A stretch of 8,362 nt of DNA, taken from contig DIHI01000018.1 in the NCBI GenBank assembly GCA_002420085.1, positions 11,183 to 19,544 of the forward strand, read 5' to 3'. The DNA is from Lysobacterales bacterium UBA5700. GTDB taxonomy: Bacteria; Pseudomonadota; Gammaproteobacteria; Xanthomonadales; Xanthomonadaceae. The position numbers and the translations under genes were made by a program. A model generated the notes under the pieces. The model worked only from the letters and a program-made list of their open reading frames with translations, was not told the DNA's origin and ran no database searches. Of this stretch, positions 1 to 5,727 are shown in pieces (the stretch's first letter is position 1; every line of letters begins with the position of its first letter).

Positions 1-105
1 GAACTGGCCAGAATGCTCGGCGCCACCCCTGGCGCAGCGCGGACGAGTGGGTGGCCTGTCTCATCGGACCACCGGAGCCATCGATCGGAGGCATCAACGA
101 GATGA
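1..105 (+). CDS. Possible C-terminal end of an upstream gene (partial, unresolved)
   Basis: Frame 1 is open from the left edge to a TGA at 103-105 and would encode 34 residues beginning ELARMLGATPG. That TGA overlaps the ATG at 102 of the next gene in the ATGA style used elsewhere in this window, which is the main argument for it. The first residues vaguely recall the ELARLLGG stretch near the end of RecN, but the match is only about seven residues and the rest looks non-coding. Frame 3 is also open here. I do not assign a function, and no clear ruvA or ruvC end is visible. Confidence 0.18.
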   Translation, partial: ELARMLGATPGAARTSGWPVSSDHRSHRSEASTR

Positions 106-545
106 TGTGGATCAGCCGTGCAATGACAGTGCTGTCGGTCGCCCTGTTGCTGGCCTGTGGCAGCGCTTCGACACCGCCCGCCGCCGACGACGGCGCAGGC
201 TCGCCGGTCACCGAAGCGGCCATCGAGCCGGCAGCCGCGCAGCCTGCCCTGACGCCCGCTGCCGATGCTGGCCCGGAGCGTCCTGCCGGCCTGCCCGAGA
301 CCGCCATCGCCGTGACCGATGGTGAGGGCAAGGTCTACTGGGTGGATGATCGCGGCGAGGGTCGGGTGGCCCTGTACGAGTTCCTGCCGGACGGCCAGGT
401 CAGCGGTACGGCTGGCCGGATCGATCAATTGCTGGCGGTCTATCCGACGCTCGACCTCAGTCCGCTGATCGGCCGCTCGGCCGCTGCGGAGTCGGCGATC
501 GACCACGCTGATCCTGATCAACGCCCAGAAAACCCTGCGCGATGA
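102..545 (+). CDS. Predicted lipoprotein, probably frameshifted
   Basis: I do not recognise the family. The start at 102 (a second ATG follows at 105) is chosen because GGAGG lies at 87-91, and because it places a lipoprotein signal peptide at the N-terminus: MMWISRAM, a hydrophobic run, then the lipobox LLAC with the lipidated Cys at residue 19. The protein is therefore likely anchored in the inner or outer membrane facing the periplasm. An Ala/Pro/Thr-rich linker follows (about residues 20-65), then a small folded-looking part with KVYWVDDRGEG and ALYEFLPDG. From about position 500 the reading becomes unnatural and ends at 545. One base out of frame, a plausible C-terminus continues to 621. 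So the intact protein would be about 172 residues rather than 147. It could be a true pseudogene, a sequencing error, or a live truncated protein. Confidence 0.55.
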   Translation: MMWISRAMTVLSVALLLACGSASTPPAADDGAGSPVTEAAIEPAAAQPALTPAADAGPERPAGLPETAIAVTDGEGKVYWVDDRGEGRVALYEFLPDGQVSGTAGRIDQLLAVYPTLDLSPLIGRSAAAESAIDHADPDQRPENPAR

Positions 546-621
546 TCCGCCGACTGCGGCGGCCAAGGACGCGAGTGCCCAAGCCTATGCCGTCCGGCTG
601 ATCGAGTCGCATGGGCTTTGA
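502..621 (+). pseudogene. Displaced C-terminal part of the lipoprotein gene
   Basis: In frame 1, from about 505 to the TGA at 619-621, the sequence reads TLILINAQKTLRDD, then an Ala-rich stretch, and ends AYAVRLIESHGL. This amphipathic, helix-like end fits naturally onto the upstream lipoprotein if one extra base is removed near 490-510, around the tandem CTGATC CTGATC at 508-519. It has no start codon or ribosome binding site of its own. Without the homologue I cannot say which side of the shift is ancestral. Confidence 0.45.
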
Positions 622-946
622 CCGGCACTGATCCAGTCGCGACCCGCGTGCCGGTGCGGATTGCCGCTGGCCTGTGCGACACTGATGGCGCTGGCCGGCG
701 TGAGTGGGCAGGACGCGCCTCCGGCATGCATGTGTGAACGAAAACAGCAACTGCACCGACCGTTCTTGCCGAGCGATCGGGTCTGCCCACGGTCAGCCAG
801 ATTCACCGCAATGCCACCCGCAACCCGCTCGACCCCCGTCCACGAAATCGTATCGGCTGGGAAATCCCCCCGGCCATGAAAGAAACCCTGGGCAATTCCC
901 CCGAACGGCGGCACGTGATCTTTGAGGCGACACACAGGAGGCCACG
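622..946. other. 325-base stretch without a convincing gene
   Basis: No open frame here has a believable start, composition and ribosome binding site together. A 72-codon frame from a TTG at 661 begins with a signal-peptide-like stretch (MPLACATLMALAGVSGQ) but becomes random and has no Shine-Dalgarno, so it is at best a gene remnant. By eye the segment from about 720 to 900 is less G+C-rich than the flanking genes. The last 90 bases carry the paired elements listed separately and the AGGAGG of the ATPase gene. The promoter of the ATPase cassette should lie in here, but no clear -35/-10 pair stands out. Confidence 0.5.
857..903. promoter_or_regulatory. Two similar near-palindromic elements upstream of the ATPase gene (candidate operator pair)
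   Basis: CTGGGAAATCCCCC (857-870) and CTGGGCAATTCCCCC (888-902) share the form CTGGG-N-AAT-N-CCCC. The second is a near-perfect palindrome, GGG-N-AATT-N-CCC. Their starts are 31 bp apart, close to three helical turns, and the second ends 44 bp before the ATPase ATG. Same-face spacing and dyad symmetry would suit a dimeric repressor. No regulator gene is visible in the window, so this is inference. Confidence 0.25.
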
Positions 947-2017
947 ATGAAAACCTTGCGCAAGGTCAAGGTCGAAGGCTTCAAATCGATCGCCAGCGCC
1001 GAGCTGATGCTGGGCGATCTCAACGTGGTCATCGGCGCGAACGGGTCGGGCAAGTCGAACCTGATCGGCGTGTTCCGTCTGCTGGAGCGGGTGCTGACCC
1101 ACAACCTCCAACTCTACGTAGCCAGCGAGCCGGATCGCTTCCTGTTCCACGGGCGCAAGAAAACGCCCGCGCTGTCGCTGGATTTCGCGTTCGACCAGAA
1201 TTCCTACGGGTTCACGCTCAAGGCGGCGCAGGACACGCTGATCTTCGAGTCTGAACGGGTGGAGTACAGTGGTTACTGGAGCTACGGCGAACCGATCGCC
1301 GTGGGTCACAAGGAAAGCAAGCTCGAAGCGGCGGCAGCGCCCTACAAAAACAAGATTCCGAAGTTCGTGTTCCCCAAGGTTCGGAATCTGGTCGTCCATC
1401 ACTTCCACGATACGTCCGACACCTCGCCTGCCAAGCAGACGGTTGACTTGGACGACAACCGCTTCTTCCGCCCGAATGCGGCCAACCTGCCTGCATACCT
1501 GTACTGGTTGCAGGAAAAACATCCGGTCCAGTTCCGGCACATCGAGGAGCACATCCGGCTGGTCGCGCCATTCTTCGAGGCGTTCGTGCTGGCCCCGAGC
1601 CGGCTCAACGAGAGTCGAATCAAGCTGGAATGGCGACAGAAAGGTTCGGATGGCTATTTCGATGCCTATTCGCTGTCTGACGGCACGCTGCGCTTCATCT
1701 GCCTCGCCACCCTGCTGCTGCAACCGAATCCACCCGCGCTGATCCTGCTCGATGAGCCGGAGTTGGGCTTGCATCCCTTCGCCATCCGCATTCTGGCCGA
1801 CCTGCTGGAGGCCGCGTCCAAGCGTGTGCAGGTGCTGCTGGCGACCCAATCGGTGACCTTGCTCGACAACCTCGCACCGCAGGATGTAATCGTCGCGCAG
1901 AACGATGGCCTGGAAACCACGTTCGATCGGCTCGACCAGGAGAAGCTTGAGGGCTGGCTGGCAGATTTCAGCCTGGGCGAGCTATGGGAGAAGAACGTGC
2001 TCGGAGGCCGCCCATGA
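947..2017 (+). CDS. AAA/ABC-type ATPase, RecF/OLD-like (COG4637-type predicted ATPase)
   Basis: This 356-residue ATPase has the full ABC/RecF-type motif set. Walker A is GANGSGKS (residues 30-37), preceded by the FKSI and LNVVIGANG stretches usual in AAA_21/AAA_15 proteins. The signature-like motif is LSDGT (243-247), Walker B is LILLDEPELGLHP (265-277, catalytic Glu270), and a switch motif ATQS (299-302) replaces ATHS. A YHFHDT-like HHFHDTSDTS (151-160) is typical of the COG4637 group. About 200 residues separate Walker A from the signature, with no long coiled coil, which is unlike SMC or Rad50. AGGAGG at 936-941 fixes the start. The stop overlaps the ATG of the DUF4276 gene (ATGA), so the two are translationally coupled. 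Family knowledge suggests dimerisation around ATP and action as the sensor or motor for a partner effector. A defence role is inferred from the pairing and not shown by the sequence. Confidence 0.88.
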   Translation: MKTLRKVKVEGFKSIASAELMLGDLNVVIGANGSGKSNLIGVFRLLERVLTHNLQLYVASEPDRFLFHGRKKTPALSLDFAFDQNSYGFTLKAAQDTLIFESERVEYSGYWSYGEPIAVGHKESKLEAAAAPYKNKIPKFVFPKVRNLVVHHFHDTSDTSPAKQTVDLDDNRFFRPNAANLPAYLYWLQEKHPVQFRHIEEHIRLVAPFFEAFVLAPSRLNESRIKLEWRQKGSDGYFDAYSLSDGTLRFICLATLLLQPNPPALILLDEPELGLHPFAIRILADLLEAASKRVQVLLATQSVTLLDNLAPQDVIVAQNDGLETTFDRLDQEKLEGWLADFSLGELWEKNVLGGRP

Positions 2018-2694
2018 CCCGGCTGCTGATGCTGGTGGAAGGCCAGAGCGAGGAAATCTTCGTCAAGCACACGCTGGCCCCGCATCTGGCGCAGCACGGG
2101 GTATATGTGCAATCGCCCATCGTGTTGTGGACGAAGCGCCTGCCGAGCGGCGGCGGTTTTCGTGGCGGCGTATCGAACTGGAGCCAGATTCGTCGGAGCC
2201 TGTCGCCTCTGATCCACGACAGCACGGCATGGGTCAGTACACTCCTTGATTTCTACGGATTGCCGAAGGATTTTCCGGGGCTGGAGGCATCGAGCGCGGC
2301 CGATCCACGCGGGAAAGTGGCGGCATTGCAGGAACACTTCGCGGCGGAGCTGAACCACCCGCGGTTCATCCCATTCCTGGCGCTGCATGAGTTCGAGGCA
2401 TGGCTGTTCAGCGCGCCGGAAGCCGTCGAGGCGCATTTCGGCCAAGCCCATCTCGCCGACCGGTTGCAGTCCGTCGTGCAGCAAGCCGGTGCGCCGGAAC
2501 TGATCAACCACGGCTCGGACAGCCACCCCAAGGCACGTTTGCACGCCCTGGTGAAAAGCTACAAGGAAACGTCGGATGGCCCGACCCTGCTGGGCAGGAT
2601 CGGCATCGCGACGGTTCGTGCCGCCTGTCCGCACTTCGACGGCTGGTTGAGTTGGCTGGAAGCCCTCGGCGAAGGATCGGGTGACGGCGCGTGA
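2014..2694 (+). CDS. DUF4276 family protein, Toprim-like candidate effector of the ATPase
   Basis: The 226-residue product starts at the ATG at 2014, chosen over an in-frame ATG at 1984 because GGAGG lies at 2003-2007 and because the N-terminus then begins directly with the core strand MTRLLMLVEG. Features are typical of DUF4276: LVEGQSEE (7-14, Glu9), LLDFYGLP (77-84, Asp79) after a hydrophobic strand, ALHEFEAWLFS (123-133), INHGSDSHPKARL (164-176), and a C-terminal GRIGIATVRAACPHF (194-208). The early VEG-x(2)-E and later strand-Asp arrangement is like the metal-binding acidic motifs of Toprim domains in OLD nucleases. That fold assignment, and any nuclease activity, is my inference. It has no signal peptide or membrane segment, so it is cytoplasmic. 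It overlaps the ATPase gene by four bases and should be made with it. The gene looks intact. Confidence 0.82.
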   Translation: MTRLLMLVEGQSEEIFVKHTLAPHLAQHGVYVQSPIVLWTKRLPSGGGFRGGVSNWSQIRRSLSPLIHDSTAWVSTLLDFYGLPKDFPGLEASSAADPRGKVAALQEHFAAELNHPRFIPFLALHEFEAWLFSAPEAVEAHFGQAHLADRLQSVVQQAGAPELINHGSDSHPKARLHALVKSYKETSDGPTLLGRIGIATVRAACPHFDGWLSWLEALGEGSGDGA

Positions 2695-2698
2695 AGCG

Positions 2699-2760
2699 GC
2701 CCTGCCGGTGCGGTCGAGCGCCGGTCCGTCCTGACCGTCGGACCGCGCGCACGGCAGGGC
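2699..2760. repeat. Large nested inverted repeat after the DUF4276 gene (candidate terminator or RNA structure)
   Basis: Beginning five bases after the DUF4276 stop, GCCCTGCCG (2699-2707) is perfectly complementary to CGGCAGGGC (2752-2760). After a one-base bulge, TGCG (2709-2712) pairs with CGCA (2748-2751). An inner perfect 7-bp stem, CGGTCCG (2722-2728) with CGGACCG (2739-2745), closes a 10-nt loop. In total about 20 G+C-rich pairs could form. There is no T-run after it, so it is not a standard intrinsic terminator. It may block readthrough, protect the 3' end of the cassette mRNA, or mark the edge of the insertion. Confidence 0.6.
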
Positions 2761-2775
2761 GAATCGGTCGAAAGG

Positions 2776-2804
2776 CTGCGGGCCGAGCGGGCAGGGCCTA
2801 AACT
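2776..2804 (+). promoter_or_regulatory. Weak candidate promoter for the ruvB-ybgC-tol operon
   Basis: TAAACT (2799-2804) keeps the TA...T frame of a sigma-70 -10 box and stands out as A+T-rich in G+C-rich surroundings. The -35 position 17 bp upstream (CTGCGG, 2776-2781) is poor. The position just after the large hairpin and before ruvB makes a promoter sensible. The expected start of transcription would be at about 2810-2812. Confidence 0.3.
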
Positions 2805-2810
2805 AGCCGG

Positions 2811-2885
2811 ATGGTCTGTGGCAGGCTGCGGTGGCGGGTCACCGTGGGTTGCTGCGGGCGCCCCTCGCTGCCTTCGATGCCATGA
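2811..2885 (+). CDS. Possible 24-codon leader ORF ending on the ruvB start
   Basis: The ATG at 2811 opens a 24-residue frame ([20 protein letters not shown], then four more residues). Its TGA at 2883-2885 overlaps the ruvB ATG as ATGA. There is no Shine-Dalgarno before it, but its ATG sits where transcription from the -10-like TAAACT would begin, so it could be read from a leaderless mRNA. ruvB itself lacks a good ribosome binding site, which coupling to this frame would explain. The peptide resembles nothing I know and may be chance. Confidence 0.2.
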   Translation: MVCGRLRWRVTVGCCGRPSLPSMP

Positions 2886-3919
2886 CCGACCGACTCGTTT
2901 CGCCCGAAGCCGAACTCGACGATGCCCGCCTGGAGGCATCGATCCGACCGCGTCGGCTGGAGGAATACCTCGGCCAGGCGGCGGTGCGCGAGCAGATGCA
3001 GATCTACATCGAGGCGGCCAAGCGGCGCGGCGAGGCGATGGATCACGTGCTGATCTTCGGACCGCCGGGGTTGGGTAAGACCACGCTGTCGCACGTGATC
3101 GCCAACGAATTGGGCGTCAACATGCGCCAGACGTCGGGGCCGGTGATCGAGCGGGCCGGTGATCTGGCGGCGCTGCTGACCAATCTGCAACCGCACGATG
3201 TGCTGTTCGTCGATGAGATCCATCGGCTGTCGCCGGTGGTCGAGGAAATCCTCTATCCGGCGATGGAGGACTATCAGATCGACATCATGATTGGCGAGGG
3301 GCCAGCGGCGCGGTCGATCAAGCTCGATCTGCCGCCGTTCACCCTGATCGGGGCGACCACCCGCGCCGGTCTGCTGACCAGTCCCTTGCGCGATCGCTTC
3401 GGGATCGTCCAGCGGCTGGAGTTCTACTCGCCGGAGGAACTGACCGCCATCGTCCGCCGTTCGGCACGCATCCTCGACATCGATTGTGAAGCCGCCGGTG
3501 CGGCGGAGATCGCTCGCCGTTCGCGCGGCACACCGCGGATCGCCAATCGGCTGCTGCGCCGGGCGCGCGACTTCGCCCAGGTGCGGGCCGGTGGCCGGAT
3601 CACGCTGGAAGCCGCCCGCGATGCCATGCATCTGGTCAAGGTCGATGCCGAGGGTTTCGATGAGCAGGATCGCCGGCTGCTGTCGGTGATCATCGAGAAT
3701 TTCGAGGGTGGGCCGGTCGGGGTCGAGTCGCTGGCGGCCGCCATCGGCGAGGATCGCGGCACCATCGAGGATGTACTGGAACCGTATCTGATCCAGCAGG
3801 GCTATCTGGTGCGCACCGCGCGTGGCCGGATGGCGGCGCGCAAGGCGTGGTTGCATCTCGGCCTGAAGCCGCCGAGCCGACCCGGCACGCCGGACATGTT
3901 CGAGGATGTCCAGGCATGA
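2882..3919 (+). CDS. ruvB: Holliday junction branch migration DNA helicase RuvB
   Basis: RuvB is the hexameric ATPase motor that, with RuvA, drives branch migration of Holliday junctions before RuvC cuts them. The 345-residue product has the normal length. Motifs: Walker [10 protein letters not shown] (60-68), Walker B VLFVDEIH (107-114), the RuvB-specific sensor 1 region GATTRAG (157-163), the arginine-finger segment SPLRDRFG (167-174), sensor 2 [13 protein letters not shown] (215-227), and a C-terminal winged-helix domain (about 262-330). The start at 2882 ([10 protein letters not shown]) matches the usual RuvB N-terminus, although no good Shine-Dalgarno precedes it. An in-frame GTG at 2831 would add 17 unusual residues. 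It overlaps ybgC by ATGA. ruvA and ruvC are not in the window, being separated from ruvB by at least the ATPase cassette if they lie upstream. Confidence 0.97.
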   Translation: MTDRLVSPEAELDDARLEASIRPRRLEEYLGQAAVREQMQIYIEAAKRRGEAMDHVLIFGPPGLGKTTLSHVIANELGVNMRQTSGPVIERAGDLAALLTNLQPHDVLFVDEIHRLSPVVEEILYPAMEDYQIDIMIGEGPAARSIKLDLPPFTLIGATTRAGLLTSPLRDRFGIVQRLEFYSPEELTAIVRRSARILDIDCEAAGAAEIARRSRGTPRIANRLLRRARDFAQVRAGGRITLEAARDAMHLVKVDAEGFDEQDRRLLSVIIENFEGGPVGVESLAAAIGEDRGTIEDVLEPYLIQQGYLVRTARGRMAARKAWLHLGLKPPSRPGTPDMFEDVQA

Positions 3920-4332
3920 GTGGACCCGCCTTCGTCTGGCCGGTGCGGGTCTACTGGGAGGACACCGATGCCGGTGGCGTGGTCTATCACGCCAGTTATG
4001 TGCGTTTTCTCGAACGCGCCCGCAGCGAGTGGTTGCGCGTGCTCGGGATCGGTCAGCAGGCGATGCGCGAGCGTCTGGATCGGGTGCTGGTAGTGCATTC
4101 GATGACGTTGGACTTCCGCAAGCCGGCTCGCCTGGATGATCAGCTTTCAGTCAGCGTCGGCCTGTTGCAATGCCGACGGGCCAGCTTCGCGTTGAGCCAG
4201 ACGATCGTCACCGACACCACCACCCTGGTGCAGGCGCAGGTGCGGATCGCCTGTGTCGCCCCCGAGGATTTTCGCCCGCAACCGCTGCCCGAGCCCCTGG
4301 TTGCGGCCCTTACCCTGGAGAGTTGCCGATGA
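3916..4332 (+). CDS. ybgC: Acyl-CoA thioesterase YbgC (Tol-Pal-associated HotDog protein)
   Basis: This 138-residue single HotDog-fold thioesterase hydrolyses acyl-CoA thioesters at the cytoplasmic side of the membrane, and its gene heads the tol operon in most gammaproteobacteria. The signature [20 protein letters not shown] (12-31) contains the catalytic Asp at residue 18, the position it has in Escherichia coli YbgC, and the conserved His25. FRKPARLDD (67-75) is the usual second motif. The start at 3916 overlaps the ruvB stop, and the stop overlaps the tolQ start, both as ATGA, so the three are coupled. An upstream in-frame ATG at 3847 lies inside ruvB and is not needed. Length and motifs are normal. 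Confidence 0.95.
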   Translation: MSGPAFVWPVRVYWEDTDAGGVVYHASYVRFLERARSEWLRVLGIGQQAMRERLDRVLVVHSMTLDFRKPARLDDQLSVSVGLLQCRRASFALSQTIVTDTTTLVQAQVRIACVAPEDFRPQPLPEPLVAALTLESCR

Positions 4333-5099
4333 GTGTTGTCTCGATCCTGCTGCCCATGCTGGCCCAGGCCACGGCGGCCGTTCCGCTGGCCGAAACCGGC
4401 GCAGCCGTGGCCGCCCCCCTGACCGGCGAAGGGCTCGACTACTGGCATCTGATCCTGTCCGCCAGCTTGCCGGTGAAGGCGGTGATGCTGCTGCTGGTGT
4501 TCGCGTCGGTGGCGTCGTGGACGATCATTTTCCGCAAGCGCAAGGCGCTCAATGATGCCCTGGCGGAGTCGGAGTCATTCGAGGATCGGTTCTGGTCGGG
4601 CGTCGATCTGAATACCCTGTACACGGCGGCCAGCGACCGCCACCGCGAGATTCGCGGTCTGGAGTCGATCTTCGAGGCCGGCTTCAGCGAGTTCACCCGG
4701 CTGCGCGGCAAGCGTGGCCTTGATTCCCGCATCCATCTCGAAGGCGCGCAACGGGCAATGCGTGCCCAGGCCGCGCGCGAGATCGACGATCTCGAACACA
4801 ATCTGGAGTTCCTCGCCAACGTCGGTTCGATCAGTCCATATGTCGGCTTGTTCGGTACGGTGTGGGGCATCATGATCAGTTTTCAGAGCCTGGCCAGCAT
4901 GAAGGAGGCGACCATCGCCACCGTCGCGCCAGGCATTTCCGAGGCACTGATCGCGACCGCCATGGGCCTGTTCGCGGCGATTCCGGCGGTCTGGGCCTAC
5001 AACCGGTTCGCCACCAAGGTCGAACGGATCAGCGTGCGCTACGAAGCCTTCGCCGAGGAGTTCAGTTCGATCCTGCAACGGCAGGGCAGTGCCGACTGA
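4329..5099 (+). CDS. tolQ: Tol-Pal system inner-membrane motor protein TolQ
   Basis: TolQ, a MotA/TolQ/ExbB family protein, forms with TolR the proton channel that energises TolA. The 256-residue product has a first membrane helix at about 45-67, a large cytoplasmic loop with the REIRGLESIFEAGF segment (106-119), and two further helices at about 162-187 and 199-224. The conserved VGLFGTVWGIM (172-182) and ATVAPGISEALIATAMGL (197-214) stretches are present. GGAGAG at 4317-4322 and the ATGA overlap with ybgC set the start at 4329. The N-terminal tail before the first helix is some 25 residues longer than in E. coli TolQ (about 230 residues) and is Ala-rich. It is followed by an unusual 188-nt gap before tolR. 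Confidence 0.96.
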   Translation: MSVVSILLPMLAQATAAVPLAETGAAVAAPLTGEGLDYWHLILSASLPVKAVMLLLVFASVASWTIIFRKRKALNDALAESESFEDRFWSGVDLNTLYTAASDRHREIRGLESIFEAGFSEFTRLRGKRGLDSRIHLEGAQRAMRAQAAREIDDLEHNLEFLANVGSISPYVGLFGTVWGIMISFQSLASMKEATIATVAPGISEALIATAMGLFAAIPAVWAYNRFATKVERISVRYEAFAEEFSSILQRQGSAD

Positions 5100-5130
5100 G
5101 CCCGATCGTGTCCGACCGAGGAGAGCGAGC

Positions 5131-5283
5131 ATGTTGACGCCAACCCAGAATGCGAGGATGCCGGTCGGGCAGGGCATCCGCTGCCGTGTGCCTGGCCATG
5201 CGGGAGTCCCGAGCGATCAGCGGCGGGCGGGTTCGGATCTGCTTCGAGCGACCCGATCGCTGCCGTATTGGTGCGGGTATTGA
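5131..5283 (+). CDS. Possible small 50-residue protein between tolQ and tolR
   Basis: The tolQ-tolR gap holds a frame starting at ATG 5131 with GAGGAGAG at 5118-5125, five bases before the start. This is a better ribosome binding site than that of tolR. It ends in TGA at 5281-5283, four bases before the tolR ATG, so it could couple tolR translation. The product (MLTPTQNARMPVGQGIRCRV, ending SLPYWCGY) is basic, has two internal Cys residues, and shows no membrane segment or signal peptide. Its codon use is less biased than its neighbours. An imperfect inverted repeat, AGCGATC (5212-5218) with GATCGCT (5255-5261), lies within it. I recognise no family. It may be a real lineage-specific peptide, a translational leader, or chance. 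Confidence 0.3.
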   Translation: MLTPTQNARMPVGQGIRCRVPGHAGVPSDQRRAGSDLLRATRSLPYWCGY

Positions 5284-5287
5284 TGCC

Positions 5288-5722
5288 ATGTCGCTCCGTC
5301 TGAAGAAGCGCCGCAAGCTGAAGAACGAGATCAACGTCGTCCCCTACATCGACGTGATGCTGGTTCTGCTGATCATTTTCATGGTGACCGCACCGCTGCT
5401 CAATCTGGGGGTCGATATCGAACTGCCACAGTCCGATGCCAAGCCGCTGGAGCAGCAGAAGGACGAGCCGGTGATGGTCGATGTCACAGCCGACGGCCGG
5501 ATGTTCCTGACCCTGTCCGGGGCACCGGCCGAGCCGATCGAGCCATCGGCGCTGGAGGCCAAGGTGGCTGCCTTCGTGCGCCAGAACCCGACCACGCCGG
5601 TATTCATCCGGGCCGATACCGGGGTGGACTATGGCACGGTCTATGCGGCGATGACTTCGTTGCAGAAGGCCGGTGTGCCGCGCGTGGGCATGGTCAGTCA
5701 GCCCGCTCAGGCGTCACGGTAA
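5288..5722 (+). CDS. tolR: Tol-Pal system protein TolR
   Basis: TolR is an ExbD/TolR family protein that dimerises next to the TolQ pentamer and converts proton flow into TolA movement. The start at 5288 (MSLRLKKRRKLKNEINVVPY) gives the standard N-terminus. An in-frame ATG at 5150 would add 46 Arg-rich residues not seen in TolR. There is one membrane helix at about 20-40 with the essential proton-carrying Asp at residue 22 in PYIDVMLVLLIIFMV. The periplasmic domain follows, including VFIRADTGVDYGTVYAAM (105-122) and the C-terminal VGMVSQP. At 144 residues it has the family length. Its ribosome binding site is weak, and the small frame ending four bases upstream may help its translation. Confidence 0.96.
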   Translation: MSLRLKKRRKLKNEINVVPYIDVMLVLLIIFMVTAPLLNLGVDIELPQSDAKPLEQQKDEPVMVDVTADGRMFLTLSGAPAEPIEPSALEAKVAAFVRQNPTTPVFIRADTGVDYGTVYAAMTSLQKAGVPRVGMVSQPAQASR

Positions 5723-5727
5723 TCGCG

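Noticed and set aside
661..879. A 72-codon frame starting at TTG with a signal-peptide-like beginning
   Set aside because: There is no Shine-Dalgarno, the content turns random after about 20 residues, and there is no family resemblance. It is noted only as a possible gene remnant.
585..935. A 116-codon minus-strand frame in the gene-free stretch
   Set aside because: Its composition looks random, there is no start signal, and it runs into the lipoprotein remnant. Nothing supports expression.
803..1849. A 348-codon open frame on the minus strand opposite the ATPase gene
   Set aside because: It is antisense to a gene with complete Walker A, signature and Walker B motifs. Its product is Arg/Gln/Leu-rich without recognisable domains, as expected for the shadow of a high-GC gene.
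1666..2634. A 322-codon minus-strand frame across the ATPase-DUF4276 junction
   Set aside because: It spans the overlap of two well-supported sense genes, and its product has no family features.
2798..3856. A 352-codon open frame on the minus strand opposite ruvB
   Set aside because: It is the antisense shadow of a textbook ruvB. It has a low-complexity Arg/Asp/Gln composition and no ribosome binding site.
5150..5287. N-terminal extension of TolR by 46 residues
   Set aside because: The added residues are Arg/Cys-rich and unlike TolR, while MSLRLKKRRK at 5288 is the standard start.
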